7,870 nt of DNA from an uncultured Lachnospiraceae bacterium (GCA_905236365.1 CAJOPP010000427.1:1-7870); one strand, 5' to 3'; counted from the first letter of the stretch, positions 1 through 6,759 are shown. Made by a program: numbers and translations. Notes: generated by a model not told the origin, from the letters alone.

Positions 1-107
1 AACTGACAATATGACGATTTTAACAAAATCCTTTGTATATTTTCACCTCATACCAATCACATATGCTGACCATTTATACTATCTATAAAACATTTTCTCT
101 ACTATAT
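1..107. other. AT-rich spacer at left edge, no gene seen
   Basis: This stretch lies beyond the presumed operon terminator. It contains no convincing coding sequence. The only structure I see is a small perfect hairpin at 16-30 (GATTTT, loop AAC, AAAATC), which is all but one pair A-T and too weak to call a terminator. A 25-codon frame from the ATG at 11 has no ribosome binding site. The next gene, if any, is outside the window. Confidence 0.5.
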
Positions 108-150
108 ATAAAAATGTCAGCAAATAATCTGTTCTTATCTGCTGACATTT
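108..150 (-). terminator. Rho-independent terminator of the atp operon
   Basis: Read on the minus strand, positions 150-135 pair with 127-112 in a 16-bp stem. The loop is 7 nt (GAACAGA) and the stem is followed directly by TTTTT (114-110) and then TATATA. One pair (139 with 123) is a G-U wobble on the minus strand but an A-C mismatch on the plus strand. Together with the T tract on that side, this indicates that it works for leftward transcription, that is for the atp operon. It lies about 210 bases after the atpC stop, so the transcript would have a long 3' untranslated region carrying the element at 176-310. The stem is AT-rich apart from the GTCAGCA core, so it could also act as a bidirectional terminator. 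This is inferred from sequence only. Confidence 0.72.
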
Positions 151-175
151 GTCTTAATCATTATAAACTTATCAT

Positions 176-310
176 GTAACTGTTCAGCCTTTGCTTCACT
201 GTTACGCAGTGGACACTTCCCTACATTCCAATATGCCCACTGCCGGTACAATTTACGTTATCGGCACGCTGCCCGCAGCAAATGCAGGCGGCTAAAGGAC
301 GAACTGTTAC
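176..310 (-). ncRNA. Candidate structured RNA or MITE-like repeat in the atp 3' region
   Basis: I do not recognise this element as a named family. Its ends are an imperfect inverted repeat: GAACTGTTAC at 301-310 and GTAACTGTTC at 176-185, matching at 9 of 10 positions when one is reverse-complemented. The closing stem continues inward after a 2x2 internal loop with 294-298 pairing 188-192. Inside are three hairpins: 271-289 (6 bp, 7-nt loop), 241-266 (5 bp) and 207-242 (9 bp, 18-nt loop). The last two share two bases, so one must shorten. Pairs 274/286 and 213/236 are G-U on the minus strand but A-C mismatches on the plus strand, which favours a minus-strand RNA. A competing hairpin (197-201 with 207-211) is mutually exclusive with the 9-bp one. 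It begins about 50 bases after atpC and precedes the terminator, so it would be co-transcribed. It may be a dispersed repeat rather than a functional RNA. Confidence 0.4.
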
Positions 311-362
311 AAACCACATCATTTTTCCAAACCAAAATGCTTCTTTCTTCTTGTAATCACTC

Positions 363-779
363 TCAGTATAAATGAGATTTATTTACACTGCGCAGTCTTG
401 CCATAGCCCGGGCAAGAGATGCCTGGGAAATACGGTATTCATTCAAACTCTGCTTTTGCTGCATCTGCTCTTTCGCTCTGGCAAGTGCTGCTTCCGCACG
501 AAAGGCGTCAATCTCCTCCGGCTTCTCTGCTGAATATACGATAATATTCACCTGGTTCTGTTCCACCTGCAACAGGCCATCCGATACGATTGCCACCTGC
601 CAGGTATCATCCGGAAGCTGATAGCGAATCTCACCAATCTCAACAGTGCTGGTCATCGCTTCATGATGCGCCATGATCGCCATCTCTCCATCATATCCGG
701 GAAACACCAGCATCTTGCTTTCGCCCTCATAAAACACGCGGTCACAGGCAATGATCTTTAATGAAAATGTACTACTCAC
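363..779 (-). CDS. atpC: ATP synthase F1 subunit epsilon
   Basis: This is the last gene of the operon, 138 residues, the usual length for bacterial epsilon. The subunit binds the foot of gamma on the c ring, and its C-terminal helices can inhibit ATP hydrolysis. The N-terminal beta-sandwich (about residues 1-84) contains the family pattern LKIIACDRVFYEGE (7-20). The C-terminal part (about 88-132) is a charged two-helix hairpin, present in full. Residues 90-95, IDAFRA, match the I/L-D-x-x-R-A ATP-binding motif known from thermophilic Bacillus epsilon, so ATP-sensitive regulation is possible (inference). The start is GTG at 779-777, preceded by GAGGTGG with good spacing and only 16 bases after the atpD stop, which implies translational coupling. 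The tail SVNKSHLY is slightly longer than typical. A weak 5-bp hairpin (TCTCA/TGAGA) spans the stop codon. Confidence 0.96.
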   Translation of the reverse strand: MSSTFSLKIIACDRVFYEGESKMLVFPGYDGEMAIMAHHEAMTSTVEIGEIRYQLPDDTWQVAIVSDGLLQVEQNQVNIIVYSAEKPEEIDAFRAEAALARAKEQMQQKQSLNEYRISQASLARAMARLRSVNKSHLY

Positions 780-795
780 ACTACCACCTCGCTTA

Positions 796-2193
796 TCATT
801 GCGTCATCTTCGCAGCCTTTTCCTTCACATCCTCAATTGTTCCAACATTAAAGAATGCACTTTCCGGATAATCATCCATCTCACCCGCTAAGATTGCTTT
901 GAACCCTTCGATGGTCTTTTCAATTGGCACAAACTGTCCTTTTACACCCGTAAAGTTCTCCGCCACATGGAATGGCTGGGAAAGGAAACGCTGTACCTTT
1001 CTGGCACGAAATACCGTCACTTTATCCTCATCGGAAAGCTCTTCCATACCAAGGATTGCAATGATATCCTGTAATTCCTTGTATTTCTGTAAAATCTCCT
1101 GCACCTGTCTCGCAACATTATAGTGTTCTTCTCCCACTACATCCGGTTCCAGGATTCTTGATGTAGACTCTAACGGATCCACTGCCGGATATATTCCCTG
1201 TTCCACAATCTTTCTTGAAAGCACTGTCGTCGCATCCAAATGAGAGAAGGTTGTTGCCGGAGCCGGATCGGTCAGATCATCCGCCGGCACATAGACTGCC
1301 TGCACAGATGTAACAGAACCATTCTTCGTCGAAGCAATACGCTCCTGCAATTCACCCAGATCATTTGCCAATGTCGGCTGATAGCCAACTGCGGAAGGCA
1401 TACGTCCAAGCAATGCGGATACCTCAGAACCGGCCTGCACAAAACGGAAGATATTATCAATAAATAATAACACATCCTGATTCATGACATCACGAAAATA
1501 TTCTGCCATTGTAAGCCCCGTTTCCGCCACACGCATACGGGCTCCCGGCGGTTCATTCATCTGACCAAATACCAAAGCCGTCTTTTCCAAAACACCGGAT
1601 TCTGTCATCTCTGTCCAAAGATCATTTCCTTCTCTGGAGCGCTCTCCAACTCCGGTAAAAATAGAATATCCACCACTCTCTGTTGCCACATTGTGAATCA
1701 GCTCCTGGATCAATACTGTCTTACCAACACCGGCACCTCCAAACAAACCAATCTTACCGCCCTTTGCATAAGGAGCCAGTAAATCAATGACTTTAATACC
1801 TGTTTCCAACATCTCTACTACAGGACTCTGGTCTGCAAAAGATGGCGGTTCTCTGTGAATACACCATTTTTCACCTTTATCCAGGCTCTCTCCGTCATCC
1901 AGTGTCTCTCCCAGCACATTAAATAATCTGCCAAGCGTCTGCTCGCCCACCGGAACTTCAATACCGGATCCGGTCGCAATAACTTCCATATCCCGGCAAA
2001 GACCTTCACTGGCTGCCAGCATAATACAACGGACTACATTATGACCGATATGCTGTGATACTTCCATCACACATTTTTTTCCGTTATTTATCACATACAG
2101 GGCATCTTTAATTGCCGGCAGCCTGTTACTGTCAAATTCCACATCCACAACCGGTCCGGACACCTGTACAATCTTACCTTTCTGTTCTACCAC
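796..2193 (-). CDS. atpD: ATP synthase F1 subunit beta (catalytic)
   Basis: This is the catalytic subunit that makes or hydrolyses ATP at the alpha/beta interface; three copies sit in the F1 head. It has 465 residues, normal for the family. An N-terminal beta-barrel domain (about 1-80) is followed by the nucleotide-binding domain. The P-loop GGAGVGKT is at 152-159, the catalytic glutamate at 184 in GVGERSREGND, and the Walker B segment VLLFID ends at Asp246. PADDLTDPAPATTF begins at 303. The lever loop that contacts gamma reads EELSDED (384-390), a conservative variant of DELSEED. I see no missing key residue. The start is GTG at 2193-2191, and its ribosome binding site GAGGTGA overlaps the last codons and stop of atpG, with 7 bases between the genes. 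The gene ends in tandem stops, TGA TAA. Confidence 0.98.
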   Translation of the reverse strand: MVEQKGKIVQVSGPVVDVEFDSNRLPAIKDALYVINNGKKCVMEVSQHIGHNVVRCIMLAASEGLCRDMEVIATGSGIEVPVGEQTLGRLFNVLGETLDDGESLDKGEKWCIHREPPSFADQSPVVEMLETGIKVIDLLAPYAKGGKIGLFGGAGVGKTVLIQELIHNVATESGGYSIFTGVGERSREGNDLWTEMTESGVLEKTALVFGQMNEPPGARMRVAETGLTMAEYFRDVMNQDVLLFIDNIFRFVQAGSEVSALLGRMPSAVGYQPTLANDLGELQERIASTKNGSVTSVQAVYVPADDLTDPAPATTFSHLDATTVLSRKIVEQGIYPAVDPLESTSRILEPDVVGEEHYNVARQVQEILQKYKELQDIIAILGMEELSDEDKVTVFRARKVQRFLSQPFHVAENFTGVKGQFVPIEKTIEGFKAILAGEMDDYPESAFFNVGTIEDVKEKAAKMTQ

Positions 2194-2200
2194 GTGAATT

Positions 2201-3151
2201 TCACCTCACTTGTTTCTTCTTTTTCTTTCTAAGCGCTTTCGCTCCGCCAACCACTTCTGTAATCTCCTGTGTAATCGCAGCCTGTCTGACCCGGTTATAC
2301 TCCATCGATAATTCCAAAAGCATCTCCTGTGCATTATCGGTAGCAGACTGCATCGCCAGCATTCTGGCATTCTCCTCACTCGCTGATGCCTCTACCAGAG
2401 CACCATACAAAAAACCGGTTACATAGTTGTAAACTATTTTTTCCAAAACGGCCTTTGGAGAGGGATAAATCAAAAACCAGTCATCGACCCGTTCAAGATC
2501 TTCTTTTTCATATTTTCCCTCTCTCTTCTCATAATTTTCAAGCATCTCCTGTTTGATAAATTCATGGGTTCTAAGAGGAAGTAACCGTTCAACCTCCACT
2601 TCCGATTTCATACTGTTTACCATTCGGGTGTAAACTACATATACCTCATCGATCTTCTCTTGTTTATACAATTCCACAATACGTTCTGTCATTACTCTGG
2701 CACGGTGCATGGATGGATTATTTGCAGAAAACCGAAATGACTCCTCCACCGGGTATCCCTGACTAATAAAATACTGTCTGCCAAGTTCTCCTACTATATA
2801 TAATTTCTTATCCTCTGCTTCATCGCTTAAGCTCTGTGCCTCTTTTAAAATATTATGGTTATACGCACCAGCCATACCCTTATCACCGGTTATTATAATA
2901 AATGCCTTCCTCTTCACAATTTCAGCCTGGTCACTGTCTCTGTTATCAAAGTACAAATGCTGCATATCCGGAAAATGTGTCAAAATACCGGAAATCTGCT
3001 CCTGCAGTCCATAAAAATATGCTTCTGTGTCTTGAAGCTTCTGTTTTGCTTTTCGAAGCTTCATGGAGGACATCATATACATTGCTTTGGTGATTTTCAT
3101 TGTATCCTGAATACTCTTTATTCTGTTTTGAATTTCCTTCGTATTCGCCAT
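2201..3151 (-). CDS. atpG: ATP synthase F1 subunit gamma
   Basis: This is the rotor shaft of F1, a coiled coil of N- and C-terminal helices that turns inside the alpha3beta3 ring. I place the start at ATG 3151-3149 (316 residues, MANTKEIQNRIKSIQDTMK), because this is the standard gamma N-terminus and GAGAGTGA lies just upstream. A GTG three codons earlier is in frame but has a poorer site. The N-terminal helix covers about residues 1-55, the central Rossmann-like domain about 70-205, and the conserved C-terminal helix contains RVRQAAITQEITEVVGGA. It is somewhat longer than the roughly 290 residues common in the family. A charged stretch (EKREGKYEKEDLER) accounts for part of this, as does a basic tail, RKKKKKQVR, beyond the usual GGAxAL end. 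The tail codons also supply the atpD ribosome binding site. An 85-base gap separates it from the alpha stop upstream. Confidence 0.96.
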   Translation of the reverse strand: MANTKEIQNRIKSIQDTMKITKAMYMMSSMKLRKAKQKLQDTEAYFYGLQEQISGILTHFPDMQHLYFDNRDSDQAEIVKRKAFIIITGDKGMAGAYNHNILKEAQSLSDEAEDKKLYIVGELGRQYFISQGYPVEESFRFSANNPSMHRARVMTERIVELYKQEKIDEVYVVYTRMVNSMKSEVEVERLLPLRTHEFIKQEMLENYEKREGKYEKEDLERVDDWFLIYPSPKAVLEKIVYNYVTGFLYGALVEASASEENARMLAMQSATDNAQEMLLELSMEYNRVRQAAITQEITEVVGGAKALRKKKKKQVR

Positions 3152-3163
3152 AACTATCACTCT

Positions 3164-3236
3164 CTATTCTTTCACTGTCTGCAAGACCACTGCATCTCTT
3201 CGGAAATCTTTTACAAAGTGTTCCTGCAGATCAGGA
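3164..3236 (-). other. Coding-like +1-frame stretch between alpha stop and atpG
   Basis: This gap is unusually long (85 bases) for an operon where the other F1 genes overlap or sit 7-16 bases apart. Shifting by one base before the alpha stop opens a frame that reads, after KN, DPDLQEHFVKDFRRDAVV then LQTVKE and a TAG at 3166-3164, only 12 bases before the atpG ATG. There is no ATG, GTG or TTG with a ribosome binding site to start it independently. It could be a former C-terminal extension of alpha cut off by one extra A in the AAA run near 3243-3245, a sequencing error, or chance. I do not recognise the peptide. Confidence 0.3.
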
Positions 3237-5261
3237 TCATTCTTTATTCTTGAATTTTGTTGCTGCCTCAATAATCGCTTCTTTCACATCATCTGTCAAA
3301 TCCTTAGAGGATTCCAGTTGACCGATGATATCCGCATGATTAGCGGCAAAATCTTTTAATAACTCCGACCGGAATTGTCCTATTGCATCCGCATCTACAT
3401 CGCTGAATATATTTGCATTTGCACACACTAATATAATAACCTGCTCTGCCATGCTAAACGGATGACCAAGCGGCTGTTTTAACAATTCCATCAATGCCCT
3501 TCCATGTTCCAGCTGCCTCTTTGTATTTTCATCCAGATCAGAAGAAAACTGTGTAAATACTTCCATCTCCCTATACTGTGCCAGATCAATACGAACACTT
3601 CCCGCTGCCTTCTTCATGGCTTTCGTTTGTGCTGCACCACCTACGCGGGATACAGAAAGTCCCACATTGACAGCCGGACGCTGGCCTGCAAAGAACAATT
3701 CACTCTCCAGGAAGATCTGACCATCAGTAATGGATATTACATTCGTCGGAATATAAGCAGATAAATCACCTGCCTGCGTCTCTATGATTGGCAAGGCAGT
3801 AATTGAGCCGCCGCCTGCCTTCGAACTCAGTCTGGAAGAACGCTCTAACAATCTGGAATGCAGATAAAATACATCTCCAGGATACGCCTCTCGTCCCGGT
3901 GAGCGTTCCAACAACAGAGAAATTGCTCTGTACGCCACTGCATGCTTCGACAGATCATCATATATGATCAAAACATCTTTTCCCTGATACATAAAATACT
4001 CTGCCAATGCAGTACCGGAATATGGTGCAATATACTGCAACGGTGCCGGATCAGATGCCGTTGCCGATACGATGATCGTATAATCCATTGCATCATTTTT
4101 CTGTAATGTATTAACTAATTTTGCAATCGTAGACGCTTTCTGACCGATTGCCACATAGACACAAACCACATCTTTTCCCTTCTGGTTAATGATGGTATCT
4201 AAGGCAATTGATGTTTTACCGGTCTGGCGGTCTCCAATGATCAACTCACGCTGACCCCGGCCAATCGGGAACATGGAATCAATCGATAACAGACCTGTTT
4301 CCATCGGTACCGATACCGATTTACGATCTACGATACTTGGTGCCTGACACTCTACCGGACGGAATCCGTCTGCATCAATCTCTCCTTTTCCATCCAACGG
4401 ACTTCCCAGCGCATCCACAATTCTTCCCTGAAATGCCTCACCGACCGGGACACCTGCCATTTTACCGGTACGGACAACCCTGCTGCCCTCATGAATTTCT
4501 GTATCTCTACCGAAGAGGATGACACCAATCTCATCCCATCTCACATCCTGTACCATTCCCTTTACACCACTGTCGAATATAACAATCTCACCGTAAAAAG
4601 CATGGTCAATACCGTCTACATTGGCAATTCCGTCACCTACCCAGTTGACAATACCAATTTCCTTGTTCTTAGCTTCTAATTCAAAATCATCAATACTTGC
4701 TTTTAAAATGGAGAGAATCCCCTCTTCACTTGCAGAAAACGTAACATTAGAGTCAATCGCCTTTGCGATCCGGCTCTCTAACTGTGCAATTCTCCCCTTT
4801 TCACTCCAATCATACTCCTTTGCACCTACTCTTAAAATGAAACCACCCTTAATAGAAGTATCCTGTACACATTCTATCTCAATATCCGGATTATGAAATT
4901 CTTTTCCCAAAAATCTGCGGATTCCTTCTAACTGTTCCTCCGTAGGCGGAGTTACATAGATGAGCTGTGCCCGGCTTTCCACTACGGAATGTTCTTTTCC
5001 CATGCCATTGAGAGCCTCAGCAATCTCATCAAACAACTGAAAGTCGCCATTGTCACACAACAGCTTTAAAAAATTACGAATTTCCTTCGGAAATACCCGC
5101 TCGATGACAACGTGCTTTTTCTCAAGCGGTACCGTCGGATCTTCAAATTCCATACGGATCTGCGGCACTGCCTCCAAAATACCTTTTACCTGAGTCAGAT
5201 ATTCTTTAGAAGCCTCTGCCTTATATAAGTCTGACGCATAATCAACTGCTGCCTGAATCAC
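3237..5261 (-). CDS. atpHA: Fused ATP synthase delta-alpha subunit (AtpH-AtpA)
   Basis: One 674-residue chain carries two normally separate F1 subunits. Residues 1 to about 169 are delta (OSCP family), which joins the F1 head to the b stalk. This part has an N-terminal helical domain and the C-terminal signature CVQDTSIKGGFILRVG (131-146) ending in GRIAQLESR. From about 172 onward is a full alpha subunit of about 500 residues: N-terminal helix and barrel, P-loop GDRQTGKT (343-350), Walker B region LIIYDD (431-436), PGREAYPGDVFYLHSRLLER (455-474), and SVSRVGGAAQ with the arginine finger Arg539. Both halves look intact, joined by roughly ten residues. I find no in-frame ATG, GTG or TTG between residues 141 and 208, so free alpha cannot start there by a normal codon. 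The start is GTG 5261-5259, overlapping the atpF stop (GTGA); an in-frame TGA sits two codons upstream and AGCAGGTGA serves as the binding site. F1 needs three alpha and one delta, so the assembly is puzzling. Confidence 0.95.
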   Translation of the reverse strand: MIQAAVDYASDLYKAEASKEYLTQVKGILEAVPQIRMEFEDPTVPLEKKHVVIERVFPKEIRNFLKLLCDNGDFQLFDEIAEALNGMGKEHSVVESRAQLIYVTPPTEEQLEGIRRFLGKEFHNPDIEIECVQDTSIKGGFILRVGAKEYDWSEKGRIAQLESRIAKAIDSNVTFSASEEGILSILKASIDDFELEAKNKEIGIVNWVGDGIANVDGIDHAFYGEIVIFDSGVKGMVQDVRWDEIGVILFGRDTEIHEGSRVVRTGKMAGVPVGEAFQGRIVDALGSPLDGKGEIDADGFRPVECQAPSIVDRKSVSVPMETGLLSIDSMFPIGRGQRELIIGDRQTGKTSIALDTIINQKGKDVVCVYVAIGQKASTIAKLVNTLQKNDAMDYTIIVSATASDPAPLQYIAPYSGTALAEYFMYQGKDVLIIYDDLSKHAVAYRAISLLLERSPGREAYPGDVFYLHSRLLERSSRLSSKAGGGSITALPIIETQAGDLSAYIPTNVISITDGQIFLESELFFAGQRPAVNVGLSVSRVGGAAQTKAMKKAAGSVRIDLAQYREMEVFTQFSSDLDENTKRQLEHGRALMELLKQPLGHPFSMAEQVIILVCANANIFSDVDADAIGQFRSELLKDFAANHADIIGQLESSKDLTDDVKEAIIEAATKFKNKE

Positions 5262-5746
5262 GATTCATCACCTGCTTTATCTAAAAATTTACCATAGAGC
5301 GCTCGATCTGCTTCCGCTCCGCTTTTTTCTCCAACCATTTTTTCTGTGGCATTTACAACCATTTCTGTGATTTCCTTTTCAACCATCTTAATGATCTGAT
5401 TTCGCCGATTTTCAGCCTCTGTCGTAGCATCCTGCTTAATCTGAGTTGCTGTCTTTTCCGCATTTTTCAGAATACGCTGGTACTCGTCATCCGCTGATTT
5501 TCTTGCCTCTTTTATAATTGTTCTTTTTTCTTTCTCTGCATCTTCAAGAGACTGTTCATACTGTGCCTTCAATTCATCCGCCTGAGACTGGCGTTCAGCA
5601 GCTTCCTTAAACTGCTTATCCGCTTCCTCCTGTCTAGCTTCTATAATCCGCTGTACCGGTTTAAACAGAAAGATTCGCATGGCAACAAACAGCACCAGAA
5701 GATTTACAATGGTAATTGCCAGATTCCAACCATCTATATGGAGCAT
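5258..5746 (-). CDS. atpF: ATP synthase Fo subunit b
   Basis: This is the peripheral-stalk subunit, 162 residues, the usual length. It forms a dimer anchored in the membrane and holds the F1 head still through delta. The N-terminus (about residues 6-28, WNLAITIVNLLVLFVAMRIFLF) is one membrane helix, followed by the FKPV motif typical of b subunits at the membrane exit. Residues about 35-140 are a long, highly charged helix rich in Glu, Lys, Ala and Gln, the coiled-coil stalk. The C-terminus ends LYGKFLDKAGDES, the part expected to meet delta. The start is ATG 5746-5744 with GGCAGGTTGG upstream, 21 bases after the atpE stop. Its TGA overlaps the GTG of the delta-alpha gene, so stalk and delta are translationally coupled. 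Confidence 0.96.
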   Translation of the reverse strand: MLHIDGWNLAITIVNLLVLFVAMRIFLFKPVQRIIEARQEEADKQFKEAAERQSQADELKAQYEQSLEDAEKEKRTIIKEARKSADDEYQRILKNAEKTATQIKQDATTEAENRRNQIIKMVEKEITEMVVNATEKMVGEKSGAEADRALYGKFLDKAGDES

Positions 5747-5767
5747 TTTACCAACCTGCCTTTCCTA

Positions 5768-5992
5768 CTATTTTAATAACAAGATAATCAGCAATGCGAT
5801 AACAAAACAGTAAATTGCCGTTGCCTCTGCCATCGCACAACCAACAATCAGAGCCTTTGTAATCTTACCCTCTGCCTCCGGCTGTCTCGCAATCGCTTCC
5901 GATGCCTTACCGGTTGCGATACCAATACTAATACCTGCTCCAAGTGCTCCTAAAACTGCGATTCCTGCTCCAATTGCAACTAATGTACTCAT
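5768..5992 (-). CDS. atpE: ATP synthase Fo subunit c (rotor ring)
   Basis: The c subunits form the membrane ring whose carboxylate carries the coupling ion. I choose ATG 5992-5990, giving 74 residues, because AAAAGGAG sits 8 bases upstream. An in-frame ATG at 6016 would add eight residues (MNRKGEYI) but has no proper ribosome binding site. The protein is a hairpin of two membrane helices (about 3-28 and 45-72) around the polar loop ARQPEAEGK (35-43). The ion-binding glutamate is Glu56 in AMAEATAIY (53-61). By comparison with the Na+-binding Ilyobacter c subunit, the Gln ligand position is Ile23 and the Ser after the Glu is Ala57, while Thr58 and Tyr61 remain, so H+ coupling is more likely than Na+ (inference). 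The upstream 41-base gap is A/T-rich and unstructured with the clearest ATG and SD of the operon, in keeping with the high copy number of c. Confidence 0.95.
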   Translation of the reverse strand: MSTLVAIGAGIAVLGALGAGISIGIATGKASEAIARQPEAEGKITKALIVGCAMAEATAIYCFVIALLIILLLK

Positions 5993-6033
5993 AATATATT
6001 CTCCTTTTCTATTCATTTATTTTACTTATCTTT

Positions 6034-6720
6034 TTACTCAATTGCCTCACTGATATACAGAGAGGTCAGAAATACAAAAACATATGCCTGTAAGATTCCA
6101 TCAAACAGATCAAAATACAAACTCAGCACACCCGGTACGACCATTGGACAAACCAGTTTGATCAACTCCATGATAACGAATGCACCTAGCACATTACCAA
6201 ACAAACGCATGCAAAGCGACAATGGTCTGGTAACAACCTCCAAAATATTGATAGGTGCTACAATCAGTACCGGTTCCACAAATTTATGAAGCCATTTTTT
6301 TACCCCATGATGATAGATTCCGGCAGCTTCCACCAAAACAATACTCATTACTGCCAAAGCAATCGTAACGGTTAAGTCCTTTGTCGGAGATTTAAAACCA
6401 AATATTCCAATGATATTTGCAATTCCAATATACACAAGAACCGTCGTCAAATATGGAACATATGCCTTACCTTCCGGACCAATAATTCCTTCTACCAGTC
6501 CCGTCAATTTGGTAACAATCAACTCCGCAACTGCCTGCCGCTTGCTGATATGGTCAATTTTCAAATTTCTGGTCAAACAAATCGATATAAGAATCAAGAC
6601 TGCCATAATGATCCAGGTCACAACCACCGACTCCGAAATATCAATTCCACCAAATACCGGAATAGTAAAGACTGTCTCGCACTCCAACTCTTCCATTAGT
6701 TTTTTCGCCAAATCTCCCAA
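6034..6720 (-). CDS. atpB: ATP synthase Fo subunit a
   Basis: This is the stator channel subunit that passes ions to and from the c ring; 228 residues, normal for Firmicutes. Hydrophobic segments at about 33-50, 88-108, 117-137, 152-162, 175-200 and 205-225 fit the usual five to six membrane helices. The essential arginine is Arg172 in RLFGNVLGA (172-180), and the last helix region LQAYVFVFLTSLYISEAIE (210-228) is typical of the family. The start is TTG at 6720-6718, set 7 bases after a perfect AGGAGG (6733-6728). The first ATG (codon 9) has only a distant GGGAGA, so the TTG start is preferred. It is the first gene of the operon seen here, and no atpI precedes it. Confidence 0.96.
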   Translation of the reverse strand: MGDLAKKLMEELECETVFTIPVFGGIDISESVVVTWIIMAVLILISICLTRNLKIDHISKRQAVAELIVTKLTGLVEGIIGPEGKAYVPYLTTVLVYIGIANIIGIFGFKSPTKDLTVTIALAVMSIVLVEAAGIYHHGVKKWLHKFVEPVLIVAPINILEVVTRPLSLCMRLFGNVLGAFVIMELIKLVCPMVVPGVLSLYFDLFDGILQAYVFVFLTSLYISEAIE

Positions 6721-6759
6721 AAAAACACCTCCTTTTTCTTTACTTTATTCCTTTGAAAG

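Noticed and set aside
11..88. Small plus-strand frame of 25 codons near the left edge
   Set aside because: No ribosome binding site, AT-driven composition and no recognisable motif.
1..362. CRISPR array or tRNA gene in the left non-coding region
   Set aside because: No regularly spaced direct repeats and no cloverleaf with a T-loop sequence. The multi-hairpin fold at 176-310 does not match tRNA dimensions.
3152..3160. GTG start for atpG three codons upstream
   Set aside because: MANTKEIQ is the standard gamma N-terminus, and the GAGAGTGA site fits the ATG at 3151 better.
2112..3253. Plus-strand frames opposite atpG
   Set aside because: They lie antisense to a clearly coding gene, are rich in Cys, His and Leu as typical shadow frames are, and lack binding sites.
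4640..4841. Internal start producing a separate alpha subunit
   Set aside because: No ATG, GTG or TTG in frame here. A GAGGGG followed by an ATT codon exists near residue 185, but ATT starts are very rare and it would remove part of the alpha N-terminal helix.
5993..6016. Longer atpE starting at the ATG at 6016 (82 residues)
   Set aside because: It lacks a ribosome binding site, while the ATG at 5992 has AAAAGGAG at good spacing. The extra MNRKGEYI is unlike c-subunit N-termini and is encoded by the region holding the ribosome binding site.
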